Assembly: GCF_000403135.1 (NCBI RefSeq)
Contig: NZ_AQPN01000103.1
Location: forward strand, 1 to 64,000
Length of the DNA: 64,000 nt
Source: Arcticibacter svalbardensis MN12-7
Lineage (GTDB): Bacteria > Bacteroidota > Bacteroidia > Sphingobacteriales > Sphingobacteriaceae
Reading direction: 5' to 3'
A model generated the notes under the pieces. The model ran no database searches, had not been told where the DNA came from, and saw only the letters and a list, made by a program, of their open reading frames with translations. The translations under genes and the position numbers were made by a program. Positions 43,725 to 53,900 of the stretch are shown in pieces (the stretch's first letter is position 1; every line of letters begins with the position of its first letter).

Positions 43725-45614
43725 TTAATTAGAACTGATATCCTGCACTTTTCCTGTATCTAAATGAATTAGGAAATGATCAGCAGGAGCATCGTGTAGA
43801 AACTTATCCAGGATCTTAAAAAACAGACCCAGCTTCTTTTGGAGCGGGTCTTTTTTTTGCCACTCTGGGTGATTTTCAAAGAAGCATTTCGAAAGTATCT
43901 GGTATTGCCTAACACGATCTACCCCAATATCGGCAAGGGCTAATTGATCCGCATTACGAATCCTGTAAAAGTCAGTAATCAGATCTAACCCATTCCACTT
44001 CTTAAAAGCAGAGCTTTTTAAACCGAGCTTCATTAACTTGGAATCAACTGTTTTCTCAGCCTTATTCCAAGCTTGTTTATAACGTTCCTTATGCTTTAAT
44101 ATCGTATCAAAAGAAACTGAAAGGTTCATAGTTGCAAGCACCAGCAGGTCATCACCCGAAACAGGCAAGAGGAAATCTTTAAGCACCGGAGGCCAGTCGT
44201 CCGGAAGGAAACGCAACCGTACCAGTTCCCTGAGATGGAAATCGGTAAAATCATGATAACTTTTTGTTTGCAGGATGGTGCTATCCCAGATGCCCTGCGC
44301 ATGCTGACTCTCCAAAAATCGATGCTCCATTCTATAGAGATCAAAAAGATCATCAAACCGTGGTACTTGTGCAATCACGACAGTCTCAACCTCTAAAACC
44401 TGATGAGGTCGAATAGTAAGCAATTTGTAGGCAGGAATATAAGCCGCTAAAGAAGGCGTTTGGATGTTAACCAAAGTATTGCCTTTTTGAGAGGTGTAAA
44501 CACCCGTATCATTAATATGCATATGACCACCAAAATGAACCTTGATCCCCGCATCGGCAAAAGCAAGAGCAACTTCTTGCCTTGGAACACGATCCAGTTG
44601 CCATTTACCTGCACCCATCATTTCCTTTATTTCTGGTGATGCCCCATCATTGAAGTCAACCATTGGGTAATGGCTAAAAGCAATTAAAGTCTTACCTTGT
44701 TTCCGCGCTTCAGCAGCTATTTTCTGCGTCCATTCAACCAGATGTTTTTTATGCAGCAGCACATTGTTATAACCTAAGTCTGCCTTCGGATAAACATTCC
44801 CATCTAATGCCAAAAGCCAAAGACCCTTAACCGGTTCCACTACATAACTCACATCAGGCAATGTACGGCCGGGAGCGACCTCATAAACCCTTTTTTCTAA
44901 TCCAGCAGCCTGTTTTGCTTTTTCATAGCTATAATCCAACGACGTATAACCACTAAAAGGAGTCGCCCAAAACAGATATTCAGATTTAGGATAAAATCCA
45001 AATTCCCGTAACTGATCTGTGATGCCCAGATAGCCCATTTTAGCCAAATCTGGACTTACCACCACAGGAAGTTCATTTAGGCCAGGAATCTCAAACATCC
45101 CCATTTTACTATAAATCGCTTGTTTCCTGCCACCCTCACCTAAAAAATCAGATTTCCCTGCATCCTGAGAAAACGGACCAGAAGGATCATGATTGCCAGT
45201 AGTGATAAAAAATTCAATCCCATACTTTTCGCTGTACTCTTTCAAAATACCTTTCAGACCCCTGATATGTAGCGGTTGCCCATCATCACTGTAATCACCA
45301 GGAAGTGCAACATAATGAATGCCCCGTTTGGCAATATCATCAAGCGCTGCCAGAAAAGCAAAATAATTCTCATTATAGATCCTGGTTGAATGTAACTGTG
45401 CATCCATCGTTCTCAGCAGCGTGTACTTTCCGGTTTTAGGATTAAGTACCCCTTTGAAGTCGCTGCCTTTCAGTTCGCCATACAAATCCTGTAAATGAAC
45501 GTCAGCCAAAAAAGCCACCTGCAGGGGCGCAGGAGCTGTCTGTGCTTGCAATGATGAACAAAACAAGCCAAGCACTATAAAGAGATAACCAAAAATATAG
45601 TTCATGTACTGCAA
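43725..45614 (-). CDS. Secreted metallophosphoesterase
   Basis: A 629-residue exported protein with a signal peptide (about 1-24, ending SLQAQ). The calcineurin-like domain occupies about 30-400, with all five metal-binding motifs: FLADVHLQD near 34, LPGDYSDDG near 103, TTGNHDPSG near 138, FSHYPMVD near 312 and FGGHMHIND near 358. The C-terminal 200 residues are helical, charged and unassigned. It would hydrolyse a phosphomono- or diester in the periplasm or outside. It is divergent from the sigma factor gene with a 163-bp shared upstream region. Confidence 0.9.
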   Translation of the reverse strand: MQYMNYIFGYLFIVLGLFCSSLQAQTAPAPLQVAFLADVHLQDLYGELKGSDFKGVLNPKTGKYTLLRTMDAQLHSTRIYNENYFAFLAALDDIAKRGIHYVALPGDYSDDGQPLHIRGLKGILKEYSEKYGIEFFITTGNHDPSGPFSQDAGKSDFLGEGGRKQAIYSKMGMFEIPGLNELPVVVSPDLAKMGYLGITDQLREFGFYPKSEYLFWATPFSGYTSLDYSYEKAKQAAGLEKRVYEVAPGRTLPDVSYVVEPVKGLWLLALDGNVYPKADLGYNNVLLHKKHLVEWTQKIAAEARKQGKTLIAFSHYPMVDFNDGASPEIKEMMGAGKWQLDRVPRQEVALAFADAGIKVHFGGHMHINDTGVYTSQKGNTLVNIQTPSLAAYIPAYKLLTIRPHQVLEVETVVIAQVPRFDDLFDLYRMEHRFLESQHAQGIWDSTILQTKSYHDFTDFHLRELVRLRFLPDDWPPVLKDFLLPVSGDDLLVLATMNLSVSFDTILKHKERYKQAWNKAEKTVDSKLMKLGLKSSAFKKWNGLDLITDFYRIRNADQLALADIGVDRVRQYQILSKCFFENHPEWQKKDPLQKKLGLFFKILDKFLHDAPADHFLIHLDTGKVQDISSN

Positions 45615-45777
45615 AAATGCCTAAAATTAACTAAAATCGGATTATTTCTTTGTTAACTGAACATAATGCTTATCGATATGCACATAAACTCATTGAATAT
45701 TTAATTTAAACATAACCTTCAACTAACATCCAGGCTACATCTCTTTTATTTCTTTATGGCATAAAATCCTACCTTTA

Positions 45778-46290
45778 ATGAGAGATAATAAATTCAAGAT
45801 CATATATACTCAGTATTGGGAAAAATTATATGCCTTTTGTTTTAAAATGACGCATGACGAACATCTTTCTCAAAACATTGTGCAGGATGTTTTTACCGAT
45901 CTTTGGGAAAGAATCAACGATCTTCAGATCTTATCCATAGAAAGCTATTTATTCAGGGCAGTAAAAAATCAGGTGTTTAAAGAGTATAGGAAAAAACAGT
46001 TTGATACCACTACAATTGACACTGAATTTGAAGATTACCTGATTGAAAACCTAACGGCCATCGATACTGAACTCGTGGACAAGCTCTATAACCTACTAGA
46101 TAAACTCCCTGCAAAAAGGAAAGAGATCTTGATGATGAACAAGCTGGATGAAATGGATATTGATCAGATAGCCAACAAACTTAATCTCTCTAAACAAACC
46201 GTCAAGAACCAGATTACATCAGGATTAAAGCAGTTAAAGGTCCATGCCGGAGAAATCATACTCATGTTTTTGTTTATCGATTCTTTATGA
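45778..46290 (+). CDS. ECF-type RNA polymerase sigma factor (detached from its FecR)
   Basis: A 170-residue sigma-70 group 4 protein. Region 2 spans about 8-75 (YTQYWEKLYAFCFKMTHDEH, QNIVQDVFTDLWERI). Region 4 spans about 105-160 (LLDKLPAKRKEILMMNKLDE then DIDQIANKLNLSKQTVKNQI). In Bacteroidetes such genes normally sit directly upstream of fecR and susC. Here the next plus-strand gene, fecR, starts 3.6 kb away, past gene remnants and two minus-strand lipoprotein genes. The gene itself looks intact. Confidence 0.92.
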   Translation: MRDNKFKIIYTQYWEKLYAFCFKMTHDEHLSQNIVQDVFTDLWERINDLQILSIESYLFRAVKNQVFKEYRKKQFDTTTIDTEFEDYLIENLTAIDTELVDKLYNLLDKLPAKRKEILMMNKLDEMDIDQIANKLNLSKQTVKNQITSGLKQLKVHAGEIILMFLFIDSL

Positions 46291-46487
46291 ATATCATAGA
46301 AGCTTACAATTCCGCTAGCAAACATGGTCAACGACCCATCTTCAAGTTTTGGCCACAATTCCTTTGGTCTATCCCCGTACAACTCTACACCGTTATTATC
46401 AGGGTCTCCCAAATACAGCGCTTCTGATACGCCTTGATCAGAAGCACCTATATTCGGATATTTTGCATCCAGTAACCTCTCACACCA
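46291..46487 (-). pseudogene. VOC/glyoxalase-family gene remnant
   Basis: The minus strand encodes the C-terminal half of a VOC (glyoxalase-like) protein: ERLLDAKYPNIGASDQGVSE, then ALYLGDPDNNGVELYGDRPK and ELWPK. GVSEALYLxDPDxNGVELYxDRP is a typical VOC C-terminal signature. A TAG at 46488-46490 closes the frame upstream, the N-terminal half is missing, and the frame runs antisense into the sigma gene. So it is a fragment, not a functional gene. Confidence 0.72.
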
Positions 46488-46625
46488 CTAGTAAGCGGAT
46501 CGCCACCAACTCCAAAATCCACACGGTTAATAAATCCGCTAAGTGTAAATCCTGCTGCTGGTTTTTTCATTGCAGAGATCGCTGTACCAATGAGTATCAA
46601 ATCTGGTAGATCTATATTACTATAA
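46488..46625 (-). pseudogene. YceI-family gene remnant
   Basis: On the minus strand, reading MKKPAAGFTLSGFINRVDFG and then VGGDPLTSGV resembles the distal part of YceI-like lipid-binding proteins (KKPxAGFTxSGxIxRxDFGxG). The start and the end of the family are missing and the frame then breaks into the VOC fragment. A remnant of a separate gene, with moderate confidence from pattern alone. Confidence 0.5.
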
Positions 46626-46754
46626 CAAAATCCTTAATTCATGTAGTTTTCATGTTGATATAATTGGTGGTTACAGGACGGTCAGCTGCTTCATATTTGT
46701 TACTTTTTTCATAATAAGAGTTTTTGCTGCTTACTTAATATAGATTGGACCTTC
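46626..46754. other. Non-coding remainder of the sigma-lipoprotein gap
   Basis: Completes the 464-bp gap between the sigma gene and the first lipoprotein stop. A+T rich, no recognisable frame or terminator. Together with the two remnants before it, this looks like decayed sequence at a rearrangement boundary. Confidence 0.4.
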
Positions 46755-48206
46755 TCATTTGCTGATTATAATATAATCTTCACCTACAAATGGAATTGAA
46801 CCATAAAGCGGTAATAGCTTGCCGGTTAAGGTCACTTTAATGCACTGTTTATTCTGAACTGTCCCTAGCGTCTTCAATAACTGCTGGTTATCAAATAGAA
46901 ACTCCAGATCTTTACTTCCGTCCGGTGGAAGGGTAGAGCATGTACTGCAATCGGTAACAGTGCCTGCATAAGGAGCTGTTTTGTCAATTATCCTTGATTT
47001 TTTAAAAGAAATCCCATTCAGCTTCACAGAAGAAAGATCAACCTGATTAATATCGAAAGTTGATGTACCCAAGATGGCAGCTTCTTCCGCACCAGTACTT
47101 GAAGCCAGGAGCGTATTCGGGCAACGAAGCGGTCTGTAATCAAAATTCACTTTAATTGGAGAAGGAGGAAGGACTACCCCTCTGGGAAAATTGAATGCCG
47201 CAACTACAAGGCTATAACAATCTTCAAAATCTGAAGAAGCCACGTTAATATAACTTATACCCCGACTAAGTGAAGGAGTTATGTCAATAGGTACTACATC
47301 CCAGTACAAACCTCCGGGAACTGATTTTCCATCAAATAAATGTGAAGTTACCTGCGCCCCTGGTAGCCCTATTCCATTTATAACCAAAGGGCCGTCCTCA
47401 GCAGGTTGCCCATCAGCTACATGTAATGACATCATTACTTTTCCTGAGGTGTAATTTATACCGGATAATGTAAAATTCCAACCTGTAGCATCCACGGGCG
47501 CATTCGGAATTCTAGGATATCCGGGGAAATATGTAAGGGCATCATTCCCTTCAAATAAAATAATATCCCGGTTGTTGCTGCTGTTTCCATCTGAATAAAA
47601 CAGGATTAATGAAGCTCCGTTTGGATTCAGGTCACTTAAAGGCTGAGCATTGAACGTGAAAGTTCGTGAACTTGCCGATTTGACGATATTCGTCACATCG
47701 GCACGATGGGACTGACTTTGGTAATATGGCCAGCAATTGGACGATGATATACCGATAGGGGTTCCAACAACTCCGGTTGAATTAAAGGTAACTTTTGAGG
47801 TCCATATCGGTTTATCTACCTCCGTAGAATTTGATAACCCGTTCCAATAAAGATAAGCCTTGGTCACATTAACTAGTGGAAAAGTTCCGGTTACCCGGAT
47901 TTGTCCGTTACCCACATCTCTTAATCCTCCAACACCTACAGATAAATAATCGGTATTATAAAAAGTATTGAAGTAATGTATGGGTCCGTTATCCGCGTTA
48001 ATCTGAGCTTTACTCTGCGTCCTGTTTTTAATCTCACAATCGACACATCCAGACTTTGTTCCATATCCGTTAGCAAGCTTAATTTTCTTTTCCACAGATG
48101 AAACAGAATCAACACTATTTGCGTCTTTCGTTTTTTTACAGCCGAAGATGAGTAAACCTGAGAAGATCAGGATGGTTAGCTGTTTTGTAATTTGTCTTGT
48201 TTTCAT
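46755..48206 (-). CDS. Surface lipoprotein of unknown function, tandem copy B
   Basis: A 483-residue lipoprotein (lipidated Cys23 in LIFGCKK). The first two-thirds is a beta-rich module with FYNTDYLSVGVGGLRDVGNG, VTKAYLYWNGL, GASLILFYSDGNSSNNRDII and SGKVMMSLHVADGQPAEDGP. From memory this resembles DUF3344-type surface modules. A Cys pair CSTCSTLPPDG and a C-terminal strand segment (GKLLPLYGSIPFVGEDYIII) form the last part. It is a paralogue of the gene 11 bp upstream in transcription order, sharing most of these motifs. No enzymatic motif is seen. An adhesin or glycan-binding role is only a possibility. Confidence 0.75.
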   Translation of the reverse strand: MKTRQITKQLTILIFSGLLIFGCKKTKDANSVDSVSSVEKKIKLANGYGTKSGCVDCEIKNRTQSKAQINADNGPIHYFNTFYNTDYLSVGVGGLRDVGNGQIRVTGTFPLVNVTKAYLYWNGLSNSTEVDKPIWTSKVTFNSTGVVGTPIGISSSNCWPYYQSQSHRADVTNIVKSASSRTFTFNAQPLSDLNPNGASLILFYSDGNSSNNRDIILFEGNDALTYFPGYPRIPNAPVDATGWNFTLSGINYTSGKVMMSLHVADGQPAEDGPLVINGIGLPGAQVTSHLFDGKSVPGGLYWDVVPIDITPSLSRGISYINVASSDFEDCYSLVVAAFNFPRGVVLPPSPIKVNFDYRPLRCPNTLLASSTGAEEAAILGTSTFDINQVDLSSVKLNGISFKKSRIIDKTAPYAGTVTDCSTCSTLPPDGSKDLEFLFDNQQLLKTLGTVQNKQCIKVTLTGKLLPLYGSIPFVGEDYIIISK

Positions 48207-48217
48207 GTTAATTAGAA

Positions 48218-49627
48218 TTAAAATGCACCCATTTGCATGAAATCTACGCCCTCAATTGGAGTGGATCCATATTGTGGTAGCAATTTGCCCGTTAAAGTCA
48301 ATTTAAAGCAATCTGTACCATCCTGCGGAGAATATGATCCAAGCTTTTTTGGCTGGTCAATTACCAATTCCAAATCTTTAATTCCATCTGCCGGAAAGCT
48401 GGAACAGGTACTGCAATTTGAAACCGTACCGCTATAAGGAGCTGCCACATCTCGTATAGTTGTCGTTTTAATAGGCAAGCCGTTTAGCTCAAGGCTTGAA
48501 CGGTCTATTTGATTCACATTAAATGTCCCCGTACCCAGAATGGCCGCTTTCTGAGTGCCCGGATAATCAAACGATTGTTTATTAGGGCAGCTAACGGGTT
48601 TGAAGTCAAATGGAACATTAATTATATTGGCTGGTGCTGCTCCTTTTGGGAGATTGAATACCACGGCAACAAGGTTCAGCTTATCCGTCATCTGAGAATA
48701 ATTCAGCAATGTTAAACGTATGGGATGTATTCCCTGACGGAGGTATGCTGACACTTCTATGGGTACTATATCATAACGCACTGACATGGGTGTAACTTCC
48801 CCAGGAACCGAACGCCCTCTAAAAAGGTTACGCAAATTCGCGCCGCCGTTTACTTGTACTATGCCCTCTTCTGCATCCTGACCGTCAGCCACATGCATTG
48901 AAATATTAACTTTTCCCGATGTGTAGTTTACTCCAGGTAAAACCACATCCCAACCCTTAAGATCCAGGGCTGCTTTAGGATTGAGCGGGTATCTCCGAAA
49001 TGTTTTAAAATTTGAATCGTTTCCGTTGAATAAAACAATGTCCCGATTATTGTTACTATTCCCATCTTGATAGAACAGAATCAATGAGGCTCCGTCAGCA
49101 TTTAACCGTCCAAATTCTCGTATTTTAAAAGTTCGCCCAATTGTTTCTTTTACTCGATCTGTTACATCCAAGCGATAGGTGAGGGATTGAACTTGAACAG
49201 GAAAAGGAGGATAGTCTGGTCCATCATTTATACTTGTTACACCGATACACGTTCCTCTGAAGTTGTCTTCATCAAAATATATAACATCCCCAACGTTCTT
49301 TGTCTCTGTTACCCGGGATTCACCGTGCCAATAGAGATACGCTTTAGTGACACTAGATAAAGGAAAAGTTCCTGTAACTCTAATTTCTCCAGCGCCATCG
49401 GTCAATCCTCCGGTTCCTACTGATAAGTAATCTGTATTATATACCGTAGTAAACCGGGTCATGGATCCGGGAAAGTCATCAGTAGCAAGGCTAACCTGGT
49501 TCTGTGTTGTTGCGGAAACTGCGCCTGATTCGGTAGTAACTTGATCCGTGGTTTTTTTACAGCCCAAAATTAAGATCCCTGACAGGATCAGGACGGTTAG
49601 CTGCTTAGTAAATGGGTTGGTTTTCAT
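48218..49627 (-). CDS. Surface lipoprotein of unknown function, tandem copy A
   Basis: A 469-residue lipoprotein (lipidated Cys23 in LILGCKK), first of a two-gene minus-strand unit. It shares VYNTDYLSVGTGGLTDGAGE, VTKAYLYWHGES, GASLILFYQDGNSNNNRDIV, SGKVNISMHVADGQDAEEGI, the CSTCSSFPADG pair and GKLLPQYGSTPIEGVDFM with copy B, but has an extra stretch (NVGDVIYFDEDNFRGTCIGV) and lacks the CVDCEIKNRTQ insert of copy B. The signal peptides are also near-identical (TKQLT-ILI/VLI), as expected for a tandem duplication. Function unknown. Confidence 0.75.
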   Translation of the reverse strand: MKTNPFTKQLTVLILSGILILGCKKTTDQVTTESGAVSATTQNQVSLATDDFPGSMTRFTTVYNTDYLSVGTGGLTDGAGEIRVTGTFPLSSVTKAYLYWHGESRVTETKNVGDVIYFDEDNFRGTCIGVTSINDGPDYPPFPVQVQSLTYRLDVTDRVKETIGRTFKIREFGRLNADGASLILFYQDGNSNNNRDIVLFNGNDSNFKTFRRYPLNPKAALDLKGWDVVLPGVNYTSGKVNISMHVADGQDAEEGIVQVNGGANLRNLFRGRSVPGEVTPMSVRYDIVPIEVSAYLRQGIHPIRLTLLNYSQMTDKLNLVAVVFNLPKGAAPANIINVPFDFKPVSCPNKQSFDYPGTQKAAILGTGTFNVNQIDRSSLELNGLPIKTTTIRDVAAPYSGTVSNCSTCSSFPADGIKDLELVIDQPKKLGSYSPQDGTDCFKLTLTGKLLPQYGSTPIEGVDFMQMGAF

Positions 49628-49937
49628 AATAATTATAATTGGTTATTTTTCTTACTGAGTATCAATTGTTGAATCCCTATTGCTGTTTTATTATCAATAC
49701 ATACAAGACACCAAACTCATTATCAGGGGTTAAAAGAAATTTAAAATTTTTTCAAAGATTAGTTTAGGAGTAGAATTGATAAAAAAAAGTGTTTTTCTAA
49801 GTCTTGATTTGTCAAAACAAAATCTACACCTTCAATATAGGCCTCCCAAACGGCTTAATAATTTCTTAACGGTTTAATAACAAGTTGTGATAGTACTTTC
49901 CTACCCTCTTTGGTACTTATAGCTGAATAAAGGGATT
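49628..49937. other. 310-bp divergent intergenic region
   Basis: This A+T-rich gap should contain the promoters of the lipoprotein pair (minus) and fecR (plus). A near-perfect 13-bp direct repeat, AACGGCTTAATAA at 49849-49861 and AACGGTTTAATAA at 49868-49880 (19-bp offset), lies 58 bp before the fecR ATG and could be a protein-binding site. No gene seen. Confidence 0.4.
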
Positions 49938-50864
49938 ATGGTAAACAGGACTAAAGGCTACCTTCAGTATTTAATTGATAAGGTTGAGGAAAATACAATT
50001 TCAGCAGGCGAAAAGAAACTGCTAGACGATTACATGCAATATGAATATGATCAGGCTGAATGGGATGCAGCAAAAATGGGTTCCAAAGAAAAAGTCTCTG
50101 CCTCTATATATCAGCAGATCTCTACACCCACTCAACATAAGAAATCAGTACGCCAATACTATAAATACGCTATCGCCGCAAGCATAGCATTGTTGGTGTG
50201 TTTAGGAATTGAACTAAAACTCCAAAGCAGTGCAAGCAAAATCTATAGCCTGAGTACCTCATCTTCCTTAGACTCGGTAGTGTTAAACGATGGCTCCACG
50301 GTTTATCTGGCAGCTCATTCCATCTTAAATTACCCTGCTCAATTTGAAGGTCAAACCAGAGAGGTTTCCTTAATTAAAGGGAATGCCTTTTTTAAAGTAA
50401 CGAAAGACCCGGCACATCCATTTATTATTACCTCCGGTAACATCAAAACGAAGGTCCTGGGCACATCCTTCCATATCAGTTTGGAAAAGGACAGAAGCAG
50501 CGTGACTGTAGTTACCGGACTTGTACATGTTTCCTCCAAAAAGCAGGTGGTCATTTTAAAGCCTAATGAAGAAGTGGTCGCCACAAAAGCAGGATTCAAA
50601 AAGCTGAAAGTAACCGATACCTATCTGTATCACTGGTATGAAAAAGACATCGAGTTAAATAATGTATCGCTGGACAAAGTATTTACCCTGCTAAAATTCA
50701 AGTATGGCATTCAGTTTAATCCTGAAAATAAACGGATCCTGGACACCAGGCTAACCCTCTACATCAAAGGCGATTTACCGCTCCAAAAGATCTTAAGTCA
50801 AATTAATTATATCACAAACTTAAAATTCAAAACATATGAAAACAGCGTAGTCGTAAATGAATAA
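49938..50864 (+). CDS. FecR-family anti-sigma factor/signal transducer
   Basis: A 308-residue protein with a short cytoplasmic N-terminal anti-sigma region (about 1-72), one membrane helix (about 76-95), a FecR domain (about 110-205, LDSVVLNDGSTVYLAAHSIL, RTF-like KVLGTSFHIS) and a C-terminal DUF4974 domain (about 235-305, LNNVSLDKVFTLLKFKYGIQ). It receives a signal from the STN domain of the SusC protein encoded next and controls an ECF sigma factor. The expected sigma gene is not adjacent; the nearest is at 45778. Confidence 0.92.
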   Translation: MVNRTKGYLQYLIDKVEENTISAGEKKLLDDYMQYEYDQAEWDAAKMGSKEKVSASIYQQISTPTQHKKSVRQYYKYAIAASIALLVCLGIELKLQSSASKIYSLSTSSSLDSVVLNDGSTVYLAAHSILNYPAQFEGQTREVSLIKGNAFFKVTKDPAHPFIITSGNIKTKVLGTSFHISLEKDRSSVTVVTGLVHVSSKKQVVILKPNEEVVATKAGFKKLKVTDTYLYHWYEKDIELNNVSLDKVFTLLKFKYGIQFNPENKRILDTRLTLYIKGDLPLQKILSQINYITNLKFKTYENSVVVNE

Positions 50865-50869
50865 AAAAA

Positions 50870-50894
50870 CCGCCGTTGCTTCGAACAACCGCGG
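50870..50894 (+). other. Hairpin between fecR and susC
   Basis: CCGCCGTTG at 50870-50878 pairs with CAACCGCGG at 50886-50894 (one C-C mismatch, loop CTTCGAA). No T-run follows, so it is not a standard terminator; it may tune expression between fecR and the much more abundant receptor. Confidence 0.55.
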
Positions 50895-50921
50895 CATAAT
50901 TAAACATAATAATATATAAAA

Positions 50922-53900
50922 ATGAATCATAAAATTACTCAAATAATTCTAAAAAGCCTCTGCCTTTTAGTGGTCCTTTTTCTGGTAATACCAACCGGAC
51001 AGGCAACAACACCAGTCAGTAAGTCTTATAATGAATCGGCAAATGCCACATTAGTAAGCATTTTTACCCGGCTAAGCAAGCAAACCAACTATAAATTCAG
51101 TTATAGTGAAGCAGTTATCAAGGACAAAAACACCTATGTACTCACAGACTCAAAAGTGTTTGAAGTTGTACTAAAAGATCTCGCTCAAAAGGCAGGATTT
51201 ACTTACTCAATTGTTGATCATCAGGTATTAATTAACAAGGAAAACAAAACTCAATCGCAATTAAGCTCCCGTCAACAAGCCATAAAAGGAACTGTACTGG
51301 ACGAAACAGGACAACCACTTCCCGGTGCTACAGTGAAAGAATCAGGCACAAAAAACGGAGTGGTAACCAATGTTAATGGACAATTTACCATCAACGCATC
51401 GCTTGGAAAAACATTAGAGGTATCATTCCTTGGTTATAAAACTAAAACAATAACCATCGATGCCAATACCTTAAAGATTCAACTGGAAGCAGATGCAGCC
51501 AGTCTGAATGAAGTAATGGTAGTGGGTTATGGAAAGCAAATCAAACGCGACGTAACCGGTTCAGTGACACAGCTTAGTGAAACTAACTTCAGACAAGGTG
51601 TTGTTGTTTCCGCAGATAATCTATTACAAGGTAAAGTTGCCGGAGTACGGGTTATTGGTGGCAGTGGCGAACCGGGAGGAGGTGTCGACGTAATGATCAG
51701 AGGAGTAGGTTCAATCAGAAGCGGAAGTACACCCCTTTTCGTAGTTGATGGAGTACCATTGGCGAATGATGAAGTTAGTCCGGGAGGACAAGATGTAGGT
51801 TTTGGTTCTTCCAGAGCAAAAAATCCACTTAACTTTTTAAATACCAGTGATATCGAGTCGATCACCGTTCTAAAAGATGCCTCTGCCGCAGCCATATATG
51901 GAGCCAGAGGATCAAACGGAGTAGTTATCGTGACCACTAAAAAAGGAAGAAAAGGCGACGCAACTTTTACTGCCGACTCTTACTTTGGTTTATCAACCGT
52001 AGCGCATAAATTAGATGTACTTACAGCAGATGAATACAGAAGTGCAACCACTGACGTGGCCTTTGATCACGGTGGCAATACCGATTGGCAGGATGTTATA
52101 TACAGACAAGCAAAAACAACAAACAATTCCCTGGCGTTTTCCAAACAAACTACATCAGGCAATTACTACGCCTCTGTAGCCAATATGGATCAGGAAGGGA
52201 TCGTTCATAACAGCGGTTTTAAACGAACTTCAGGAAGAATCAACGCTTCCGAATCCTTCTTAGATAACCAACGTTTGAAGATCGGGATGAACCTAACCGC
52301 CAGTGAAACAAAAGACGATGGCGTTCCAACCAGTGATGACGGAGGTTCTAACGGACAGCTGATCATTCATACCTTAATGTCAAACCCAACCCGTAACGTT
52401 TTTGATGAAGAAGGCAAGTACACCAACTTCAATATGAACGCACATTACAATCCTGCTTACCTGCTAAGTGTTTACAACGATAATACACGCACATTACGGG
52501 CACTTGGTAATATGGACGTTTCATTCCGCATCTTAAAGGGCCTGGAATATAAACTGAACGTAGGGATTGACCGATCAACGGCAGAAAGGAACACGACTAT
52601 TTATCCGAATCTAACGGACATAAGTACAACCGGACGTTATGTGCAGTATAATCTGGATTCAAAAAATTCTCTTTTAGAGCATTATTTAAATTACAACCTG
52701 CTGGCTAACAAACATAAAGTGGAGCTTCTTGCCGGATTTTCTTATCAAAAGTTTGAACGCTCAGGTACCAGCTTTAGCCTGATGGGAATAAGCCCTGCCA
52801 GTGCAGGAGTTAAACCCGAAAACAATCCTAACTTTTCAGGCACTCAAAATGGTGTAACCGGATTTGCACAGGAAAACGAATTGCAATCATTTTTTACCAG
52901 AGCTAATTACTCGTATAACAATAAGTACCTGTTAACCGCTTCCTTGCGTGCAGATGGTTCTACCCGTTTTGGTGATAATAATAAATATGGCTTATTTCCT
53001 TCTTTTGCATTGGGATGGAACCTTGCAGAAGAGAACTTCTTAAAAGATTATGGTGTCGTTCAGGACCTGAAGCTAAGGGCTAGTTGGGGAGAAACAGGAA
53101 ACCAGGAAGTTCAGAATAAATTAACTAAAGCAAGTTATGCGCTTTCAGGTGCCGACGGTTATTATCTGAATGATGATCTGGCCTTAGTAAATGGGATTTC
53201 TGTAACCAGAACGCCAAACCCAGATTTGAAATGGGAAGTTGTTACCCAATACAACGTAGGTCTGGACTTTGAGCTTTTCAGTGGAAAACTCTATGGAACA
53301 TTAGATTATTTCAATAAGACTACAACTGACGCTATCTTGAATATCCCATCACAAGTTTTAAGTCCTACACCTAACGTATGGGTAAACATCGATGGCAAGA
53401 TTGTGAATAAAGGTTTTGAATTTATGCTCGGAACCCGATTAGTGAACAAAGAGAACTTTTCATGGTCTATAGACGCTAACGGAGCAACACTTTCCAATAA
53501 GATTGAAAAGCTTCCTATCTCCGAAATCTTATCTGGTACGATCTCCGGACCTGGTCAATCAGGCGTATATGCCAACATCTATAAAAGTGGCTATGCCGCA
53601 GGATCCTTTTATCTGCTGGAGCATATTGGCTTTGATGAAAAAGGTGGCAATATTTTCATGGATAAAAATGGTGACGGTGTGATCAATGCCAGTGACCGGA
53701 GTATCATTGAAGGTGCTATCCCTAAATTTACCTATGGTGTGAATAACCAGATGACCTTTAAGGATTTTGATTTTTCATTCTCAGTGATCGGACAAACTGG
53801 AGGTTATTTAGTCAATAATACAGGTTTAAACGCATTGAATATCAATAACCTGGCTTCCGACAGAAATGTAGCTTCCGGTTATTACGAATCAGGCGCAAAT

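Noticed and set aside
46164-46412. 82-residue minus-strand frame as a complete gene
   Set aside because: Its C-terminal part is simply antisense to the sigma gene and its start is internal to a VOC domain; only the VOC fragment at 46291-46487 is meaningful.
51527-51937. 136-residue minus-strand frame
   Set aside because: Lies wholly antisense to the plug domain of the SusC gene and has a Pro/Thr-rich, low-information composition.
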